The notes below the pieces were generated by a model, which made no database searches, was not told the origin of the DNA, and saw nothing but the letters and a program-made list of their open reading frames with translations. Shown piece after piece: positions 8,649-17,201 of a stretch of 45,351 bases of DNA. Every line of letters starts with the position of its first letter. The stretch's first letter is position 1. This stretch comes from Rhodobiaceae bacterium (GTDB lineage: Bacteria > Pseudomonadota > Alphaproteobacteria > Parvibaculales > Parvibaculaceae): NCBI GenBank assembly GCA_002715765.1, contig PAZY01000031.1, positions 4,212 to 49,562 on the forward strand, read 5' to 3'. The position numbers and the translations under genes are program-made.

Positions 8649-9158
8649 TCAAGGGTGACGGTCCGGCTCGATACCTGATGTTTCGAGCCGGTATTTCAGA
8701 AAACTTGCCCCGCCATAAGAGGTTTCACCAACGCATTGCGCACCTATGCGCGCCAGGGCACCGAGGTTTTTGCGCGACGGAGGCAACAGACAGGTGACAT
8801 GCGGGATACGCACATCTGCCCGCGCGAAATCGAGCGCCTTGGCAGTCACCCTCGGACCCAGGCCAAAACAATCCGGCTTGAGAACCAGACCATAGTCCCA
8901 GTCATCACCTTCTTTTTGAAAACCACCCCAACCGATATATTGCCCGTCGTGCAGGATGGCCCAATGGCCGAGCCCGTCGCGAGACCAGTTTTCCTCCTTG
9001 GCGGCAATGAAATCTGACACGCGCGCCAGATCCCACCGCCCCTTGAGCAGGGGCATATGGTCACGCAAGCGCGGATGAGACATGTGGGCTGCAATGTCTT
9101 CCGGCGCCACATCCTTAAGCCTTACAAAAGCCAGATCGCAATTTTTCGAGGTCGGCAT
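8649..9158 (-). CDS. GNAT-type N-acetyltransferase, substrate unknown
   Basis: The protein has 169 residues from ATG 9158-9156. A longer frame reaches 9251, but its extra residues do not look like this fold. Features resembling acetyltransferase_3-type GNATs include H-W-A-I-L-H-D-G-Q-Y-I-G-W-G-G-F (beta strands) and a following G-L-G-P-R-V-T-A-K-A-L-D-F helix in the acetyl-CoA region. I cannot name a substrate. A 9-bp inverted repeat (8663-8671 with 8683-8691) lies in the last codons and may act as a terminator stem. Confidence 0.65.
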   Translation of the reverse strand: MPTSKNCDLAFVRLKDVAPEDIAAHMSHPRLRDHMPLLKGRWDLARVSDFIAAKEENWSRDGLGHWAILHDGQYIGWGGFQKEGDDWDYGLVLKPDCFGLGPRVTAKALDFARADVRIPHVTCLLPPSRKNLGALARIGAQCVGETSYGGASFLKYRLETSGIEPDRHP

Positions 9159-9298
9159 GTTACTTGTCTTGGTGAATTGTTGCGCGCCCGACGGGCCAGT
9201 GGCCGCCGCATACACCCCGTTTCGCGTCTGCATCAAGTGACTTGCACTCATATGCCTTCACGTTCACGTGTGGCGCGGTTCCGCTCTCTCCATCAGCG

Positions 9299-9829
9299 TC
9301 ACGCCAGGTCGTGCAACTCATCATCGGTGAGTGAACCCGGCACAACGGTTACGGGGATCGGGAAGCCGGATGCGGCACCGCCGGCCACCAATTGCACCAA
9401 GGGGCCAGGCCCCTCCTTGCCCGTGCCAGCCGCCAGCACAAGAATGGAAATCGCCCGGTCTTCCTTGATCAGTGCCTTGATCGTATCGGCCTTCTTGCCT
9501 TCGCGGATTTCAAGCTCAGGAAACGTTCCCGCAATTTCGTTTACGCGGGCTGCGTGCTGATGCAGAACTTTTTCGGCTTCGGCGCGGGCCTCCTCCTTCA
9601 TCAGGTTTTCAACGCCCAGCCAATGTTCAAAGCCGCCCGGTTCCAGCACGGCGAGCAAGACCACACCGCCCTTGGTGTGTTTTGCACGTCGGCTCGCAAA
9701 ATGGATGGCCACTTCACATTCCGGGGTTTCGTCAACAACCACGAGAAGCTTGCGCCGTTTGATCGGCTGGGCTTCTGCTTGCGCGTCTGTCGCTGAGCTG
9801 GCGGCAGCATTGGGGGCGTTTTCTGTCAT
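9299..9829 (-). CDS. Universal stress protein (UspA family)
   Basis: The single Usp domain spans about residues 22-172 of a 176-residue protein. It begins R-R-K-L-L-V-V-V-D-E-T-P-E-C and ends with G-F-P-I-P-V-T-V-V-P-G-S-L. The protein has an Ala-rich N-terminal extension. The start at 9829 is preferred over 9937 because the longer frame runs through AT-rich intergenic DNA. Usp proteins bind ATP or act as dimeric stress-response factors. In many alphaproteobacteria this gene lies between nfuA and trpS. Here DUF3800, DUF2333 and kdsA genes separate it from trpS. Confidence 0.82.
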   Translation of the reverse strand: MTENAPNAAASSATDAQAEAQPIKRRKLLVVVDETPECEVAIHFASRRAKHTKGGVVLLAVLEPGGFEHWLGVENLMKEEARAEAEKVLHQHAARVNEIAGTFPELEIREGKKADTIKALIKEDRAISILVLAAGTGKEGPGPLVQLVAGGAASGFPIPVTVVPGSLTDDELHDLA

Positions 9830-9952
9830 GCGCCCATGCTGCCCGGTTTCGGGCGTGCCGTCTATGTGGAAAACGCCTGCGCACCGCAAGAATGCCATGG
9901 TCTGGTACCCGACAAACCTATATATTAAAACTCTCAATTTTTAGGGTTTTTG

Positions 9953-10774
9953 ATGGTTGATACGATCAATCTGTATTTGGATGACTCAGGCACAAGGCAT
10001 CCAGATCATAAAGTAGGGCGCAAGCCAAAACATGGGCACGACTGGTTTGCACTAGGCGGAATTCTCATTCGTGATTTTGAAGAAGAAAGAGCGAAGCTGT
10101 TGATCGATGAGTTTTGTAAAAAGTGGGAAGTTGCCTATCCACTTCGGTCCGCCAACATTCGAGCCAAATCGGAAAAGTTCAGATGGCTTACGCAAGTGAG
10201 CGAGCCAGAAAGCAAACGCTTTTACGATGAACTGTATACGCTCATGATCACCTGTCCGGTTCAAGCTATTGCCTGCACCATTGATCGTCCTGGTTACAAC
10301 GCGAGATACTACGAAAAGTATGGTCGAAATAGATGGGCGCTTTGTAAAACTGCGTTCTCGATCGTAGTCGAACGAGCTTCAAAAATTGCGATATCGCAGA
10401 ATTGCAAGTTACGTGTGAATATCGAGCGAGGCGATAAAAAGACCGACGGAACCATTCAAAATTACTATAAACAACTTAAAAGCAAAGGGATGCCTTTTGC
10501 CGCGGATACGTCTGAAAGATATGGACCGCTTTCTCAAGAACAATTCAGCGACACATTGTATGAGTTCCGAACCAAAGCTAAATCATCCAAGCTCACGCAG
10601 CTAGCAGATCTGTATCTATGGCCAATGGCTATCGGCGGATATGATCCAGAAAACCGCACATACAAATCTCTAATGAACGACAAAAAGATTGTAGATGCGC
10701 TTCTTCAGGCGGAAGCGATCCCACACCTTGGTTGCAAATACAGTTGCTTTGATTCTTTTGAAGATACCACTTGA
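9953..10774 (+). CDS. DUF3800 domain protein, probable acquired gene
   Basis: The 273-residue protein starts M-V-D-T-I-N-L-Y-L-D-D-S-G; the D-D-S-G motif (10-13) is characteristic of DUF3800. A mid-protein acidic residue in N-I-E-R-G-D (Glu158) and Q-L-A-D-L (Asp219) complete the usual set. DUF3800 proteins are thought to have an RNase H-like fold and are often found in variable or defence-associated DNA; no activity is established. Base composition is much more AT-rich than neighbouring genes, with AAA, AAT and GAT codons common. It is on the opposite strand to both flanking genes, which supports horizontal transfer. ATG 9953 is preceded by AGGG at 9942-9945. Confidence 0.82.
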   Translation: MVDTINLYLDDSGTRHPDHKVGRKPKHGHDWFALGGILIRDFEEERAKLLIDEFCKKWEVAYPLRSANIRAKSEKFRWLTQVSEPESKRFYDELYTLMITCPVQAIACTIDRPGYNARYYEKYGRNRWALCKTAFSIVVERASKIAISQNCKLRVNIERGDKKTDGTIQNYYKQLKSKGMPFAADTSERYGPLSQEQFSDTLYEFRTKAKSSKLTQLADLYLWPMAIGGYDPENRTYKSLMNDKKIVDALLQAEAIPHLGCKYSCFDSFEDTT

Positions 10775-10781
10775 AACGCAA

Positions 10782-10805
10782 AGACCCGGAAAAAATCCCG
10801 GGTCT
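10782..10805 (+). terminator. Hairpin after the DUF3800 gene
   Basis: AGACCCGG (10782-10789) pairs perfectly with CCGGGTCT (10798-10805) around an A-rich 8-nt loop, 8 nt past the DUF3800 stop. There is no strong U-tract after it (CTGTC follows), so it is either a weak terminator or a 3'-end processing stem. Confidence 0.5.
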
Positions 10806-10836
10806 CTGTCAGCCGTCAAAAAGGACGACCTCATAG

Positions 10837-10866
10837 GCTAGGCCTAGCTAGAAAATGATTCATTTT
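10837..10866. repeat. Two adjacent palindromes at the right edge of the AT-rich island
   Basis: GCTAGGCCTAGC (10837-10848) is a perfect 12-bp palindrome. It is followed 3 nt later by AAAATGATTCATTTT (10852-10866), a perfect palindrome around one central base. They lie in AT-rich intergenic DNA between the convergent DUF3800 and DUF2333 genes. Function is unknown; possibilities are a binding site or the scar of an insertion. No flanking direct repeat was seen. Confidence 0.45.
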
Positions 10867-10942
10867 GGATAACAATTCAATAACCCAGCACAAATAAATC
10901 CTACAAACAAATTAGTTCATATAATTCAATTGCTTAGCCATC

Positions 10943-11995
10943 TTATTTCAGCAATATATTTGTAATTTCGCGCAGCTGGGTGCGGGCACGAAGCAGATAA
11001 AAGCCCTGCGCTGCCAAATGGTTAGGCAGAAACTGGCCATCGGGCGTGCCGTTGACGACGACAAGCGGATCCAGCATGGCGGCTTTCAACAGACTGTCTT
11101 GCATCTGGTCCCAGGCCCCGGTAAGCCCGCGCTCCGCAATCAACGTCTCGAAATCTTTGCCGAGTGCGCCCAGGAGCATGTAATAGGCGTAAAGCTGCCC
11201 CTTCACATTGTAGAAATTATCATCAGCGGTGGGGTCGATCAGGCGACCGGAATTCTCCACGACCGAGCCGACCAGAACCGCCGATGACGAGCCCAGATCA
11301 AGCGCGATCCGGTCGAGCGTTGCCATGAGATTATCGCCGCGACGCTCAAAGACAGCCTCACCCGACGCGAGGCGTGTATTGTATTTCAGAAGCGCATCGC
11401 GCGCGGCGCGGTATTGCGCTTCGGACGATGCCCGGGGCATGAGAGAGACTTTCGGATCCCAGATCCAGACATCCCCTGCATATTGCAGCAGGCCTGAGGC
11501 CGATTGCAGATCCGGGTCCGCCTGGCTGGAACCGCGCGTGCGGCCCAGTTGATCTGTCATCTCAAACGAGAAGCGCGCCAGTGCGGAAATAATGCCCTGC
11601 TGATAGTTGGGCATATTGTCCAAAAAGGCGGAGGGGACAAACCAGGGGTCATTGGCCGTCCACCGCTTGTCCTCCACCTCGCGCTCAATAAGTGCTGCCG
11701 TCATGGCCACAACGTGCGAACCGCCAGGCTGATTAAACTCGGCCGCGGGCCGGAAATCCGGATCATCATCAATGGAATGAATAATCCAACCGCCGACAAA
11801 ATAGTAAAAAACAAGGAAAACGAAAAAGCCAAGCAGGCCCTTGCGCGCCCGACTGCCTGAGATTTTGCCCCGCAAGGCTCCAAGCTTCGGGAGGCCCGGC
11901 ATACTCATGCCAGTGCCCGTGCCACTCCCCTTCCGGTACATCCAGCGATGACGTTGACGGTCATACCAGCCGGTCAGCCTGTCGAAGAGGGCCAT
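10943..11995 (-). CDS. DUF2333 family membrane-anchored protein
   Basis: The 350-residue protein begins with a basic cytoplasmic segment (R-x-R-H-R-W-M-Y-R-K). One transmembrane helix spans about 53-73, followed by a periplasmic domain of about 275 residues. The patterns D-K-R-W-x-A-N-D-P-W-F-x-P-S and D-N-M-P-N-Y-Q-Q-G match my memory of DUF2333, a family of unknown function. AAGGAAA sits 8 nt before the start codon. It follows kdsA in the same direction with an 84-nt gap, so an envelope role is plausible but unproven. Confidence 0.75.
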   Translation of the reverse strand: MALFDRLTGWYDRQRHRWMYRKGSGTGTGMSMPGLPKLGALRGKISGSRARKGLLGFFVFLVFYYFVGGWIIHSIDDDPDFRPAAEFNQPGGSHVVAMTAALIEREVEDKRWTANDPWFVPSAFLDNMPNYQQGIISALARFSFEMTDQLGRTRGSSQADPDLQSASGLLQYAGDVWIWDPKVSLMPRASSEAQYRAARDALLKYNTRLASGEAVFERRGDNLMATLDRIALDLGSSSAVLVGSVVENSGRLIDPTADDNFYNVKGQLYAYYMLLGALGKDFETLIAERGLTGAWDQMQDSLLKAAMLDPLVVVNGTPDGQFLPNHLAAQGFYLLRARTQLREITNILLK

Positions 11996-12079
11996 GCATT
12001 TTCCTTTTTATTTAACAAATGCTCCGAGTGAAATGTGGGCACTCTTCCCACCAGATTCAAGCGGGGATAAGTCCCGGCC

Positions 12080-12919
12080 TTAATTCCCCGACAGCATCGG
12101 TTTCACCAGTTCATCCACCCGTTTTACCTGATCAAGGAATTTTGGCAGTGCGGCAAACGGCAAGGCGCTTGGGCCATCGCATTTTGCCTGGTCGGGGTCT
12201 TCATGGGCTTCCAGAAAAAGCGCCGAGATACCGTCCGGAACACCTGCACGGGCCAGCTCATAAATCTGTTCGCGGCGACCGCCCGAGGCTTTCGATCCCG
12301 GCGACCGCTGTTGGAGGGAATGAGTCACATCGAACACAAGCGGGATATTGTCATTCTCGTTTTTCATGACACCAAAGCCCAGAATGTCCACCACGAGATT
12401 GTCGTAACCGAAAGACGATCCCCGCTCGCAGACCATGATCCTGTCATTGCCACAGGATTTGATCTTGTCGACGATGTTGCCGATCTGCTGCGGGCTCAAA
12501 AATTGTGGCTTCTTCACATTGATGATCGCGCCAGTGCGGGCAATCGCCTGCACCAGATCTGTCTGGCGAGCAAGGAAGGCCGGGATCTGCAGAATGTCGA
12601 GCACTTCGGCCGCCGGCTTTGCCTGTTCAATTTCATGCACGTCTGAAATGACCGGCACGTTGAAGGTCTCTTTCACCTCGGCGAGGATCTTCAATCCTTC
12701 TTCCAGACCCGGACCTCTGAAACTGTCGATGGAGGAGCGATTCGCCTTGTCATAGGAAGCCTTGAAGATCAGCGGCAGGCCTGCGCTTTCAGCCTCGCGG
12801 ACGAAAGTCTCTGCTGCCTTCAACGCCATGTCCCGGCTCTCAATAACATTGACGCCACCAATCAGTACCAGCGGCTTGTCGTTGGCGAGGTCGATCTCAC
12901 CGATTTTGATATCGCTCAT
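12080..12919 (-). CDS. kdsA: 3-deoxy-8-phosphooctulonate synthase (KDO-8-P synthase)
   Basis: KdsA condenses phosphoenolpyruvate with arabinose-5-phosphate to make KDO-8-phosphate for the lipopolysaccharide inner core. The 279 residues match the family length. Signatures are [12 protein letters not shown] (N-terminal PEP site), [19 protein letters not shown] and [14 protein letters not shown] near the C-terminus. The cysteine in the last motif is not by itself a metal-site marker. It starts 15 nt after the trpS stop. The usual pyrG/eno neighbours are not here. Confidence 0.93.
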   Translation of the reverse strand: MSDIKIGEIDLANDKPLVLIGGVNVIESRDMALKAAETFVREAESAGLPLIFKASYDKANRSSIDSFRGPGLEEGLKILAEVKETFNVPVISDVHEIEQAKPAAEVLDILQIPAFLARQTDLVQAIARTGAIINVKKPQFLSPQQIGNIVDKIKSCGNDRIMVCERGSSFGYDNLVVDILGFGVMKNENDNIPLVFDVTHSLQQRSPGSKASGGRREQIYELARAGVPDGISALFLEAHEDPDQAKCDGPSALPFAALPKFLDQVKRVDELVKPMLSGN

Positions 12920-12934
12920 GAACCCATTCCCCGA

Positions 12935-13951
12935 TCAGATAAAGCCGACAATTTCTTTCACTTTTGCCAGTACGGGCCGCGCGATGGCTGCCGCGCGGTC
13001 CGCGCCGTTCTGCAAAACGCTGTCAATATAGGCCGGATCATCCATGAGACGGGCCATTTCGCTCGTAATGGGTGTGAGTTTCTCGATCGCCAAATCCGCC
13101 AGTGCCGGTTTGAATTTGGAGAATTCGGCACCGCCATACATCGCCAGAACGTCTTCCTTGGTTTGCCCCGACAGGCTTGCATAGATGCCGACGAGATTGT
13201 GCGCTTCGGCCCGCTCTTTCAATCCTTCAAGCTCTGACGGGAGCGGTTCAGGGTCTGTCTTTGCCTTGCGGATTTTCTTGGCAATGTCATCACCTGAGTC
13301 TGTCAATGTGATCCGGCTCATGGCGCTGGGGTCTGACTTCGACATTTTCGAGGTGCCATCGCGCAAGCTCATGATGCGTGTGGCCGGCCCCATGATGAGC
13401 GGCTCAGGCAGCGGGAAAAAATCCGCACCGCCATGGTCTGCAAAATCATTGTTGAATTTCTGCGCCACGTCTCGTGCCAGTTCCAGATGCTGTTTCTGAT
13501 CATCGCCGACCGGCACATGGGTGGCCCGATAGGTAAGAATGTCTGCTGCCATCAAGACCGGATAATCATAGAGACCCACCGACGCGTTCTCACGGTTCTT
13601 GCCCGCCTTTTCCTTGAACTGCGTCATGCGGTTCAGCCAGCCAATGCGTGCCACACAGTTCAAAATCCAGGCAAGCTCCGCATGGGTGGAAACTTTCGAC
13701 TGGTTGAAGATGATCTGTTTTTCAGCATCCACACCGGCGGCAATGTAGGCTGCAGCCACTTCGCGCGTGTTGCGTGCAAGCTCTTTCGGGTCCTGCCAGA
13801 TTGTGATTGCGTGCATATCGACCACGCAATAGACGCATTCGTGAGTATCCTGAAGCCCCACAAAATGGCGAATGGCGCCCAGATAATTGCCCAGATGAAG
13901 GTTGCCGGTGGGCTGAACCCCCGAAAATACGCGATTTTTTGGCTGTTCCAT
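12935..13951 (-). CDS. trpS: Tryptophanyl-tRNA synthetase
   Basis: This is a class I aminoacyl-tRNA synthetase of 338 residues, normal bacterial length. The N-terminal motif [13 protein letters not shown] (11-23) contains the HIGH-equivalent, and K-M-S-K-S is at 202-206. [14 protein letters not shown] (148-161) is also diagnostic. It is transcribed away from katA and is followed by kdsA after 15 nt. Confidence 0.96.
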   Translation of the reverse strand: MEQPKNRVFSGVQPTGNLHLGNYLGAIRHFVGLQDTHECVYCVVDMHAITIWQDPKELARNTREVAAAYIAAGVDAEKQIIFNQSKVSTHAELAWILNCVARIGWLNRMTQFKEKAGKNRENASVGLYDYPVLMAADILTYRATHVPVGDDQKQHLELARDVAQKFNNDFADHGGADFFPLPEPLIMGPATRIMSLRDGTSKMSKSDPSAMSRITLTDSGDDIAKKIRKAKTDPEPLPSELEGLKERAEAHNLVGIYASLSGQTKEDVLAMYGGAEFSKFKPALADLAIEKLTPITSEMARLMDDPAYIDSVLQNGADRAAAIARPVLAKVKEIVGFI

Positions 13952-14083
13952 GACTTCTCTTACCTCTTAAAAGCCGCCGGTTTGGGCGCGGCGGTCGGAC
14001 AGTGAGGGTATGCGCTGAAGTGCTTCAGCTTTCAATCCCTCGCATCCTGAAAAGAGCCCCGATCCCGGTCCTCTTTCAATAGA

Positions 14084-14098
14084 TTAGAATTTTTCTAA
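14084..14098. promoter_or_regulatory. Upstream 15-bp palindromic box of katA (ICE/Irr-like)
   Basis: TTAGAA (14084-14089), 3 nt, TTCTAA (14093-14098) form a perfect palindrome. A second copy lies 47 bp downstream. From memory, this resembles the iron-control element bound by alphaproteobacterial Irr (TTTAGAAnnnTTCTAAA). It lies in the trpS-katA divergent spacer, 63 bp before the katA start, so either gene could be the target. Confidence 0.6.
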
Positions 14099-14130
14099 AC
14101 TACTTGACACATGTGTGCAGATATATTACT

Positions 14131-14145
14131 TTTGAATTGTTCTAA
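14131..14145. promoter_or_regulatory. Downstream copy of the katA palindromic box
   Basis: This 15-bp sequence matches the upstream box at 13 of 15 positions, with an intact right arm TTCTAA (14140-14145). It ends 15 bp before the katA start codon, just ahead of the ribosome site, a position suited to repression. Between the boxes are TTGACA (14104-14109), a 10-bp palindrome ACACATGTGT (14107-14116) and TATATT (14122-14127). The TTGACA-TATATT spacing of 12 is too short for a normal sigma-70 pair, so the promoter is not assigned. Confidence 0.55.
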
Positions 14146-14160
14146 TTTATGGAGGGCCCG

Positions 14161-15597
14161 ATGGCTGATACACCCAAACGCATGACCACCAATGCTGGCA
14201 TCCCTGTCGGCGACAATCAAAACAGTTTGACGGCAGGTGCGCGCGGGCCGCTTCTCGTTCAGGACTGGCAGCTTTTTGAAAAGCATGCGCATTTCAATCG
14301 GGAGCGGATCCCCGAGCGTGTTGTGCATGCGAAGGGCTCAGGCGCTTATGGCACTGTGAAAATTACCGGCGATATCAGCGCCTTCACAAAAGCCAAAGCC
14401 CTGCAGCCTGGGGCGGAGAGCGAGTGCTTTTTGCGTTTCTCTACCGTTGCGGGCGAAAGCGGCGCCGCGGACGCGGAACGCGACGTGCGTGGTTTCGCGC
14501 TCAAGGTTTATACAGATGAGGGCAATTGGGATCTTGTCGGCAACAACACACCCGTCTTCTTTGTGCGGGACCCTTACAAGTTTCCCGATTTCATCCACAC
14601 GCAAAAGCGTGACCCCCGGACCAATCTGCGCAACCCGGTTGCGATGTGGGATTTCTGGTCCCGGTCTCCGGAGTCCATGCACCAGATCACGATCCTGTTT
14701 TCAGACCGTGGCCTGCCGACAAGCTACCGGCATGTGAACGGCTATGGCTCGCACACCTATTCTTTCATCAATGCGAAGAATGAGCGCTTCTGGGTGAAGT
14801 TCCACTTCAAGACCAAACAGGGCATCAAAACCCAGTCCGGTGATGACGCCGCCAAAGCGATTGGTGAAGATCGCGAGACCCACCAGCGCGACCTTTATGA
14901 TGCGATTGAGGCTGGCGATTTCCCGAAATGGCGTTTCTGCGTACAAGTCATGCCAGAGGCGGATGCGACCAAGACGGACTATGATCCGTTTGATCTCACC
15001 AAGGTCTGGCCGCACAAGGATTATCCGCTGATTGAAGTGGGTGAACTTGAGCTGAACCGCAACCCGGAAAACTACTTTGCGGAAGTTGAGCAGGCGGGGT
15101 TCACGCCCGCCCATGTTGTGCCCGGTATTGGTCACAGCCCGGACAAGATGCTGCAATTCCGCATTGCATCTTATGGTGACGCCCAACGCTACCGGCTGGG
15201 CATCAATCACCTGAGCCTGCCCGTCAACAAGCCACGCTGCCCGGTGCATTCCTACGCACGTAACGGCCAGATGCGCGTTGACGACAATGGGGGCGGGTCA
15301 GTGAATTACGAACCCAACGGGTTCAGCGGCCCGGTTGAAGACCCAAGCGTTGTCGAACCGCCCCTCGCCATTGATGGCGCGGCTGATCGTTATAATCACC
15401 GCGATGGAAATGATGATTATGGACAGGCGGGCGATCTCTTCCGTCTGATGCCTTCGGACGAACAGAACCGTCTGATGGATGCCATTGCCGGCGCGATGAA
15501 AGACGTGCCGCGCGACATTCAGGAGAGACAGGTCGCGCATTTCACAGCCGCAGACAAAGCCTATGGCGCGGGTATTGCCCAACGTCTCGGGCTTTAG
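14161..15597 (+). CDS. katA: Monofunctional heme catalase
   Basis: This is a small-subunit catalase of 478 residues that dismutates hydrogen peroxide. The catalytic His56 (R-V-V-H-A-K-G-S-G) and Asn129 (G-N-N-T-P-V-F-F) are present. So is the proximal heme ligand Tyr338, in the R[11 protein letters not shown] motif, with Arg334. No C-terminal flavodoxin-like domain is present. The start is set at 14161 because GGAGG (14151-14155) is the ribosome site; the ATG at 14149 overlaps it. Two palindromic boxes upstream suggest iron- or peroxide-responsive control. Confidence 0.95.
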   Translation: MADTPKRMTTNAGIPVGDNQNSLTAGARGPLLVQDWQLFEKHAHFNRERIPERVVHAKGSGAYGTVKITGDISAFTKAKALQPGAESECFLRFSTVAGESGAADAERDVRGFALKVYTDEGNWDLVGNNTPVFFVRDPYKFPDFIHTQKRDPRTNLRNPVAMWDFWSRSPESMHQITILFSDRGLPTSYRHVNGYGSHTYSFINAKNERFWVKFHFKTKQGIKTQSGDDAAKAIGEDRETHQRDLYDAIEAGDFPKWRFCVQVMPEADATKTDYDPFDLTKVWPHKDYPLIEVGELELNRNPENYFAEVEQAGFTPAHVVPGIGHSPDKMLQFRIASYGDAQRYRLGINHLSLPVNKPRCPVHSYARNGQMRVDDNGGGSVNYEPNGFSGPVEDPSVVEPPLAIDGAADRYNHRDGNDDYGQAGDLFRLMPSDEQNRLMDAIAGAMKDVPRDIQERQVAHFTAADKAYGAGIAQRLGL

Positions 15598-15608
15598 GCT
15601 CGGAAAAC

Positions 15609-15670
15609 TCAAGCGCGCCGGAAGGCGCGTTCCGAAACTGAAGATCAAGCGCGCCGGAAGGCGCGCTTGA
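15609..15670. terminator. Duplicated hairpin between convergent katA and murJ
   Basis: A 21-bp sequence is repeated directly at 15609-15629 and 15645-15665. The second copy extends to 15670 and forms a perfect 11-bp stem with a GGAA loop. That stem overlaps the last codons and stop of murJ on the minus strand. The first copy folds into a slightly imperfect version just after the katA stop. Together they probably end transcription from both sides, although neither has a long U-tract. Confidence 0.65.
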
Positions 15671-17186
15671 GATCGTTCATGTGGGTCGCACCCGTAACGA
15701 GTGCCGCACCCCCAAAAAGAACGGCACCACTGACGACCAGAACCAGAAGGGCCAGAACGCCTTCGATGAACGACGCTGCCAGATAAGGGGCCGCGCCCGC
15801 AGCCCCCGCCCAGAGCCCCAAACCCATAATGAGGCAGGCAAGCGCCAAACGGGGCAGACGTGACTTCAACCGTGCATCCGGCACATAGAAGCCGCGCTTC
15901 ATCAAGGTTGCACCCAGAAGGCTCGCATTCACCCAGGCCGCGGCCGAGGTTGCCAGCGCAATGCCCACATGTCCCATCCAGAAGAAGAGAACAAGCGAGC
16001 CAAGGATGTTTACAGCAATCCCGATGGCGGCAAACCGCATCGGCGTCATTGTGTCTTCGCGTGCAAAAAAGCCCGGCGAAAAAACCTTTGTCAGGACGAA
16101 AGCAGGCAGGCCAATGGCAAAGGCGGCCAGCGCCATGGCCGCACCATACGTGTCGTCACTTGAAAAAGCGCCACGCTCAAACAGAACCTGAATGATCGGC
16201 ACCGGTATGACGGCGAGAGCGACGGATGCCGGTACGGTCAGAAACATGGAAAACTCAAAGGCACGGTTCTGTGCATTGTCGGCGCCGGTCTCATCCCCCG
16301 CGCGCAGACGGCGGGAAAGATCCGGCAGCAGGACAATCCCGATGGCGATCCCAACGACACCCAGTGGTAATTGGTAAATCCGGTCCGCATAATAAAGAAG
16401 TGAGACCGCACCATCCTGCAGGCTTGCGATGATGGACCCTACCAGCAGGTTGAACTGGGTGATGCCACCGGCAATCACGCCAGGTATGCCAAGCTTGATG
16501 AGGCGGCGGACGCCCGGCGTCAGGCGTGGCAGGCGCAGCCGGAGCGAAATGTCCGCGCGCTTGACGGCAATGAGCAGCATCACGAACTGGGCCGCGCCCG
16601 CGATCGCCACACCCCAGGACAGGACCAGCCCCGGGTTATCCGTGTGCGGGGCCACAAACCACAGAGCCGCAATCAGGACCAGGTTCAACAGTACGGGCGC
16701 GGCCGCCGCGGCGGAGAAACGACCGAGCGAGTTCAACACAGCAGACAGCAAGGCCACCATGGACATGAACATGAGATAGGGAAAAGCGATCCGTGTGAAA
16801 AGGACGCCCATCTCGAACTTGTCCGGCGTGTCGGCAAAGCCCGGTGCGATGAGATACATGGCCCAGGGCATGGCAAGTTCCGCGATGGCGGTGAAAGCGA
16901 TCAACGTGAAAAGCAGAACAGAGAGCGCTTCCTCCGCAAAACGACGGGCTGCGGTCTTACCATCTCCTTCCAGCGCCTTGGCAAAAAGCGGCACAAAGGC
17001 GGAGTTGAACGCACCTTCAGCAAACAATCTGCGAAAGAGATTGGGAAATTTGAACGCGACGAAAAACGCATCCGCCATAGGTCCGGTACCCAGTGCGCCT
17101 GCAATCAGAATGTCACGCATGAAACCCAGCACACGGCTAACAAGCGTCATGCCGCCCACAGTCATCGCAGATTTAACGAGGTTCAT
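15645..17186 (-). CDS. murJ: Lipid II flippase MurJ (MviN)
   Basis: MurJ moves lipid II across the inner membrane for peptidoglycan synthesis. The 513 residues comprise about 14 hydrophobic segments of the MOP fold. The conserved start is S-A-M-T-V-G-G-M-T-L-V-S-R-V-L-G-F-M-R-D, and the motifs F-F-V-A-F-K-F-P-N-L-F-R-R-L-F-A-E-G and G-A-F-N-S-A-F-V-P-L-F are present. It lies 15 nt after glnD, an arrangement conserved in alphaproteobacteria. The last residues, R-A-F-R-R-A, are encoded inside the terminator stem. Confidence 0.95.
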   Translation of the reverse strand: MNLVKSAMTVGGMTLVSRVLGFMRDILIAGALGTGPMADAFFVAFKFPNLFRRLFAEGAFNSAFVPLFAKALEGDGKTAARRFAEEALSVLLFTLIAFTAIAELAMPWAMYLIAPGFADTPDKFEMGVLFTRIAFPYLMFMSMVALLSAVLNSLGRFSAAAAAPVLLNLVLIAALWFVAPHTDNPGLVLSWGVAIAGAAQFVMLLIAVKRADISLRLRLPRLTPGVRRLIKLGIPGVIAGGITQFNLLVGSIIASLQDGAVSLLYYADRIYQLPLGVVGIAIGIVLLPDLSRRLRAGDETGADNAQNRAFEFSMFLTVPASVALAVIPVPIIQVLFERGAFSSDDTYGAAMALAAFAIGLPAFVLTKVFSPGFFAREDTMTPMRFAAIGIAVNILGSLVLFFWMGHVGIALATSAAAWVNASLLGATLMKRGFYVPDARLKSRLPRLALACLIMGLGLWAGAAGAAPYLAASFIEGVLALLVLVVSGAVLFGGAALVTGATHMNDLKRAFRRA

Positions 17187-17201
17187 TTACAGATCTCAAT
17201 C

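Noticed and set aside
9899-10980. Possible integrase-type attachment sites flanking the DUF3800 island
   Set aside because: I compared both edges by eye and found only weak AT-rich similarity, no convincing direct repeat, and no tRNA or recombinase gene.
14104-14127. TTGACA and TATATT as the katA promoter
   Set aside because: The spacing of 12 nt is too short for a standard -35/-10 pair, and other hexamer pairs match poorly, so I left the promoter unassigned.
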